A stretch of DNA of 8,554 nucleotides from Pseudomonadota bacterium (GTDB lineage Bacteria; Pseudomonadota; Gammaproteobacteria; Steroidobacterales; GCA-2729495), in contig JAUPLK010000048.1 of the NCBI GenBank assembly GCA_030836925.1, forward strand, positions 1 through 8,554, in the 5' to 3' direction. Positions within the stretch are counted from its first letter, which is position 1. Every line of letters begins with the position of its first letter. The position numbers and the translations under genes are program-made. The notes under the pieces were generated by a model, which had not been told where the DNA came from, did not search any database, and was given only the letters and a program-made list of their open reading frames with translations. Shown piece after piece: positions 6,556 to 8,554 of the stretch.

Positions 6556-6643
6556 TGTTGCCGCCAGCAATTCCGCTGTCGGTGATACCGGAACCCGCCT
6601 GCCCCGGCCAATCCCGGTTCGGTTCAGGCTACAGGAGACGACG
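6528..6643 (+). promoter_or_regulatory. Structured rpmI leader, candidate L20 translational operator
   Basis: This 116-nt gap is the longest in the cluster and contains several inverted repeats. CGGCAA (6532-6537) pairs with TTGCCG (6558-6563). CGGC (6552-6555) can instead pair with GCCG (6560-6563) over a TGTT loop. CAGC (6565-6568) pairs with GCTG (6575-6578). ACCGGAACC (6587-6595) pairs with GGTTCGGT (6616-6623) with one bulged G. The last stem ends 9 nt before the rpmI ribosome-binding site AGGAG (6633-6637). In E. coli, L20 represses rpmI-rplT by binding RNA structure upstream of rpmI. Assigning that role here is inference from position and structure; I have not matched a known L20-binding motif. 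Confidence 0.35.
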
Positions 6644-6838
6644 ATGCCCAAGATGAAGACCAACCGGGGCGCTGCCAAGCGCTTCAGGGCCACTGCGAAC
6701 GGCTACAAGAGCGCGCAGTCCCACCTCAACCATATCCTGACGAAGAAAAGCTCGAAGCGTAAGCGCCAGCTGGGTGCCATGAACCAGATCGCCGAATGCG
6801 ACGTGCCCGCCGTCCGGAAAATGCTGCCCTACACCTGA
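6644..6838 (+). CDS. rpmI: 50S ribosomal protein L35
   Basis: Small basic protein of the large ribosomal subunit; 64 aa against 65 in E. coli. The start MPKMKTNRGAAKRFR and the core HILTKKSSKRKRQLG (about residues 30-44) are characteristic, as is the end MLPYT. ATG 6644 has AGGAG (6633-6637) 6 nt upstream. An upstream GTG in frame (6548) would add 32 residues unlike L35 and is rejected. It is followed by rplT after 13 nt. L35 and L20 are normally translated as a coupled pair under L20 control. Confidence 0.97.
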   Translation: MPKMKTNRGAAKRFRATANGYKSAQSHLNHILTKKSSKRKRQLGAMNQIAECDVPAVRKMLPYT

Positions 6839-6851
6839 GGAGGACTGACTC

Positions 6852-7217
6852 ATGGCACGCGTAAAACGTGGCGTGACGGTCAAGGCCCGTCACAAGAAGA
6901 TGCTCAAGAAGGCCAAGGGCATGTCCCAGGCCCGGAGCAAGTTGTACAAGACGGCCAAGCAGGCCGTCATCAAGGCCGGACAATATGCCTTCCGCGACCG
7001 TCGGGTGCGCAAGCGCGAGTTTCGCGCACTGTGGATCACGCGCATCAATGCCGCGGCCCGTCTGCACGGTCTTTCCTACAGCCGCTTCATGAACGGCCTG
7101 CTCAAGGCCGGCATCGAAGTGGATCGCAAGATGCTCGCCGACCTCGCTGTACATGATGCTGCTGCCTTTGGTGCCCTGGCTGAAAAGGCCAAGGCCAGTC
7201 TCGGCGCTGCAGCCTGA
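6852..7217 (+). CDS. rplT: 50S ribosomal protein L20
   Basis: Early-assembly 23S rRNA-binding protein needed for building the large subunit, and in E. coli the autogenous repressor of rpmI-rplT. Length is 121 aa against 118 in E. coli. The long basic N-terminal arm is visible (MARVKRGVTVKARHKKMLKKAKG, about 1-60). It is followed by the globular RNA-binding C-terminal domain, including ALWITRINAAARLHGLSYSRFMNGL (about 57-81) and a short alanine-rich tail. A strong ribosome-binding site, GGAGG (6839-6843), overlaps the end of rpmI and sits 8 nt before ATG 6852. All expected features are present. Confidence 0.98.
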   Translation: MARVKRGVTVKARHKKMLKKAKGMSQARSKLYKTAKQAVIKAGQYAFRDRRVRKREFRALWITRINAAARLHGLSYSRFMNGLLKAGIEVDRKMLADLAVHDAAAFGALAEKAKASLGAAA

Positions 7218-7230
7218 GCAGCGATGTCCA

Positions 7231-7280
7231 GGGGCCCGGAGCCGGTAAGTACCTGCCCGGGCCCGGCTTCTGCCCGGGTC
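7231..7280 (+). repeat. Overlapping GC-rich inverted repeats before pheS
   Basis: The 70-nt rplT-pheS gap can fold in at least three mutually exclusive ways. GGGCCCGG (7232-7239) pairs with CCGGGCCC (7257-7264), 8 perfect G-C pairs over a 17-nt loop. GGAGCCGG (7238-7245) pairs with CCGGCTTC (7263-7270), 8 pairs including one G-T. CCCGGG (7256-7261) pairs with CCCGGG (7273-7278) over an 11-nt loop. None is followed by a T-run, so none is a classic intrinsic terminator. E. coli controls pheST here by attenuation with a Phe-rich leader peptide; no such peptide is encoded here. A role in RNA stability, pausing or translational control of pheS is possible but unproven. Confidence 0.6.
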
Positions 7281-7287
7281 TGTTCCC

Positions 7288-8271
7288 ATGCATGACATCG
7301 AGTCGCTGTTGGCGCGTGCCAGGGCGGAACTCAGCGCTGCGGTAGATCTCGCACAGCTTGATGCCGTGCGTGTGCGCTACCTGGGCAAGAAGGGCGAACT
7401 GACAGCCCAGCTCAAGCAGCTCGGTGGCCTGCCGGATGCCGAGCGGCGTGCGGCCGGTCAGGTGATCAACACCGCCCGCGATGCGCTGGAAAACGAACTG
7501 AACGAGCGCCGCTCGGTTTTCGAAGCGGAAGCGCTGCGTGCTGCACTGGCGGCCGATGCCGTCGACGTGAGCCTGCCGGGTCGTGGTCAGCAGGCCGGTG
7601 GCCTGCATCCGGTCACGCAGACTTTGCAGCGTATCGAGGCGATCTTTGCTGCCGCGGGCTTTTCCGTCAGCGAGGGGCCGGAAGTCGAGGATGACTTCCA
7701 CAACTTCACCGCGCTGAACATTCCGGAAGACCATCCGGCGCGCGCGATGCACGACACCTTCTATCTGCCCTCCGGCAAGCTGCTGCGCACGCATACCTCG
7801 CCGGTGCAGATCCGCACGATGCTGGAGCGGGGCGCACCGCTGCGCCTGATCGCGCCGGGCCGGGTCTATCGCTGCGATTCAGACATGACGCATACGCCGA
7901 TGTTTCACCAGGTCGAGGGCCTGGTCGTGGATACCGGGGTGAGTTTCGCCAACCTGAAGGCGATCCTGCACGAGTTCATCGAGCGCTTTTTCGAGCGTCC
8001 CGCCACGCTGCGTTTCCGGCCCTCGTACTTTCCCTTCACCGAGCCGTCGGCGGAAGTCGATGTGCTTTCCGAATCGGGACGCTGGCTGGAAGTGCTCGGC
8101 TGCGGGATGGTGCATCCGAAGGTGCTCGCCAATGCCGGCATCGACGCGGAGAAATACACCGGTTATGCCTTCGGCATGGGCGTCGAGCGTCTGGCGATGC
8201 TCAAGTACGGCATAGACGATATCCGTCTGCTGTTTGAAAACGACTTGCGCTTCCTGCGCCAGTTCAACTGA
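7288..8271 (+). CDS. pheS: Phenylalanyl-tRNA synthetase alpha subunit
   Basis: Catalytic alpha subunit of the alpha2-beta2 class IIc synthetase that charges tRNA-Phe. Length is 327 aa, equal to E. coli PheS. The N-terminal tRNA-contacting helical arm covers about 1-85 (LDAVRVRYLGKKGELT near 24-39). The catalytic domain includes GLHPVTQT, the GPEVEDDFHNFTALNIP segment, LLRTHTSPVQIRTM, motif 2 region RVYRCDSDMTHTPMFHQVEG (Phe206, His207, Gln208), FRPSYFPFTEPSAEVDV, WLEVLGCGMVHP, and motif 3 FGMGVERLAMLKYG (295-308). The Phe-pocket residue Ala294 is conserved. ATG 7288 matches the family N-terminus, but has no recognisable ribosome-binding site; the upstream sequence is G/C-rich inverted repeats and TCTGTTCCC. 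The gene is followed 10 nt later by pheT. Confidence 0.98.
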   Translation: MHDIESLLARARAELSAAVDLAQLDAVRVRYLGKKGELTAQLKQLGGLPDAERRAAGQVINTARDALENELNERRSVFEAEALRAALAADAVDVSLPGRGQQAGGLHPVTQTLQRIEAIFAAAGFSVSEGPEVEDDFHNFTALNIPEDHPARAMHDTFYLPSGKLLRTHTSPVQIRTMLERGAPLRLIAPGRVYRCDSDMTHTPMFHQVEGLVVDTGVSFANLKAILHEFIERFFERPATLRFRPSYFPFTEPSAEVDVLSESGRWLEVLGCGMVHPKVLANAGIDAEKYTGYAFGMGVERLAMLKYGIDDIRLLFENDLRFLRQFN

Positions 8272-8281
8272 TGGGCCCGTC

Positions 8282-8554
8282 GTGAAGTTCAGCGAACAGT
8301 GGTTGCGTGAGTATGCCAATCCGGCGGGTGACACGGCCACGCTCGTGCATCAACTCACCATGCAGGGCCTGGAGGTCGAGAGCCTCGAGCCGGCAGCGCC
8401 ACCCTTGCCGGGTGTGATTGTCGCTCGTGTGCTGGAGGTCAAGCCGCATCCGAATGCCGATCGGCTGCGGGTTTGTCGTGTGGATGCGGGCGGCGCGCCG
8501 CTGCAGATCGTCTGCGGTGCGGCCAATGTGCAGGCGGGTGGCACCTATCCCGTG
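8282..8554 (+). CDS. pheT: Phenylalanyl-tRNA synthetase beta subunit, 3'-truncated by window edge
   Basis: Beta subunit partner of PheS, carrying tRNA-binding and editing modules. Only the first 91 of roughly 790 residues are visible. GTG 8282 starts MKFSEQWLREYANP, the standard PheT N-terminus, and LTMQGLEVESLEP follows near 25-38. From about residue 42 the EMAP/OB-fold tRNA-binding domain begins: GVIVARVLEV, then HPNADRLRVCRVDAG and LQIVCGAANVQAG. The start lies 10 nt after the pheS stop, with a weak GGG (8273-8275) as the only candidate ribosome-binding site, so translation may be coupled to pheS. An ATG at 8271 overlapping the pheS stop is closed after four codons and is not the start. 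Confidence 0.96.
   Translation, partial: MKFSEQWLREYANPAGDTATLVHQLTMQGLEVESLEPAAPPLPGVIVARVLEVKPHPNADRLRVCRVDAGGAPLQIVCGAANVQAGGTYPV

Noticed and set aside
7224..7295. A 23-codon open frame between rplT and pheS as a pheM-like leader peptide
   Set aside because: It contains no phenylalanine codon, has no convincing ribosome-binding site, and no T-run terminator follows. It does not fit phenylalanine attenuation.
1..8554. Mobile element, phage, CRISPR, toxin-antitoxin or defence system
   Set aside because: Every long frame is a conserved housekeeping gene and all gaps are under 120 nt. I saw no terminal inverted repeats, spaced repeat arrays or transposase/integrase motifs. The two tRNA genes show no adjoining integrase or duplicated 3' end that would suggest an attachment site.

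Overview
The window is GC-rich and holds ordinary, dense housekeeping chromosome. Gene content, gene order within the translation cluster, and protein features (ThrRS, UvrB, IF3, PheS) point to a gammaproteobacterium. I cannot place it below class from sequence alone. No mobile element, CRISPR array, phage gene or accessory island is visible, and I see no previously undescribed multi-gene system. What merits a second look is regulatory: an AUC-initiated infC, a thrS that begins 21 nt after a tRNA, and two structured RNA leaders.

Layout. (1) Positions 1-439: the C-terminal half of galU (UDP-glucose pyrophosphorylase), cut by the window edge. (2) Minus strand, convergent with galU: tRNA-Asn(GUU) with its own candidate promoter, then a class I PLP aminotransferase (aspartate aminotransferase type) whose true start is an internal GTG at 1797. 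(3) An 86-bp divergent spacer, then uvrB (nucleotide excision repair) on the plus strand. (4) A candidate stable-RNA promoter, tRNA-Val(GAC), and the translation cluster thrS-infC-rpmI-rplT-pheS-pheT, with pheT running off the right edge.

The genes from tRNA-Val to pheT share one strand with small gaps (21, 3, 116, 13, 70 and 10 nt) and no convincing intrinsic terminator between them, so they probably form one long transcription unit with internal controls. They supply two aminoacyl-tRNA synthetases (Thr, Phe), initiation factor IF3, and large-subunit proteins L35 and L20. The two longer gaps, before rpmI and before pheS, both contain competing inverted repeats. In E. coli these junctions carry the L20 translational operator and the pheST attenuator respectively. 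The Phe-rich leader peptide of the E. coli attenuator is absent here.
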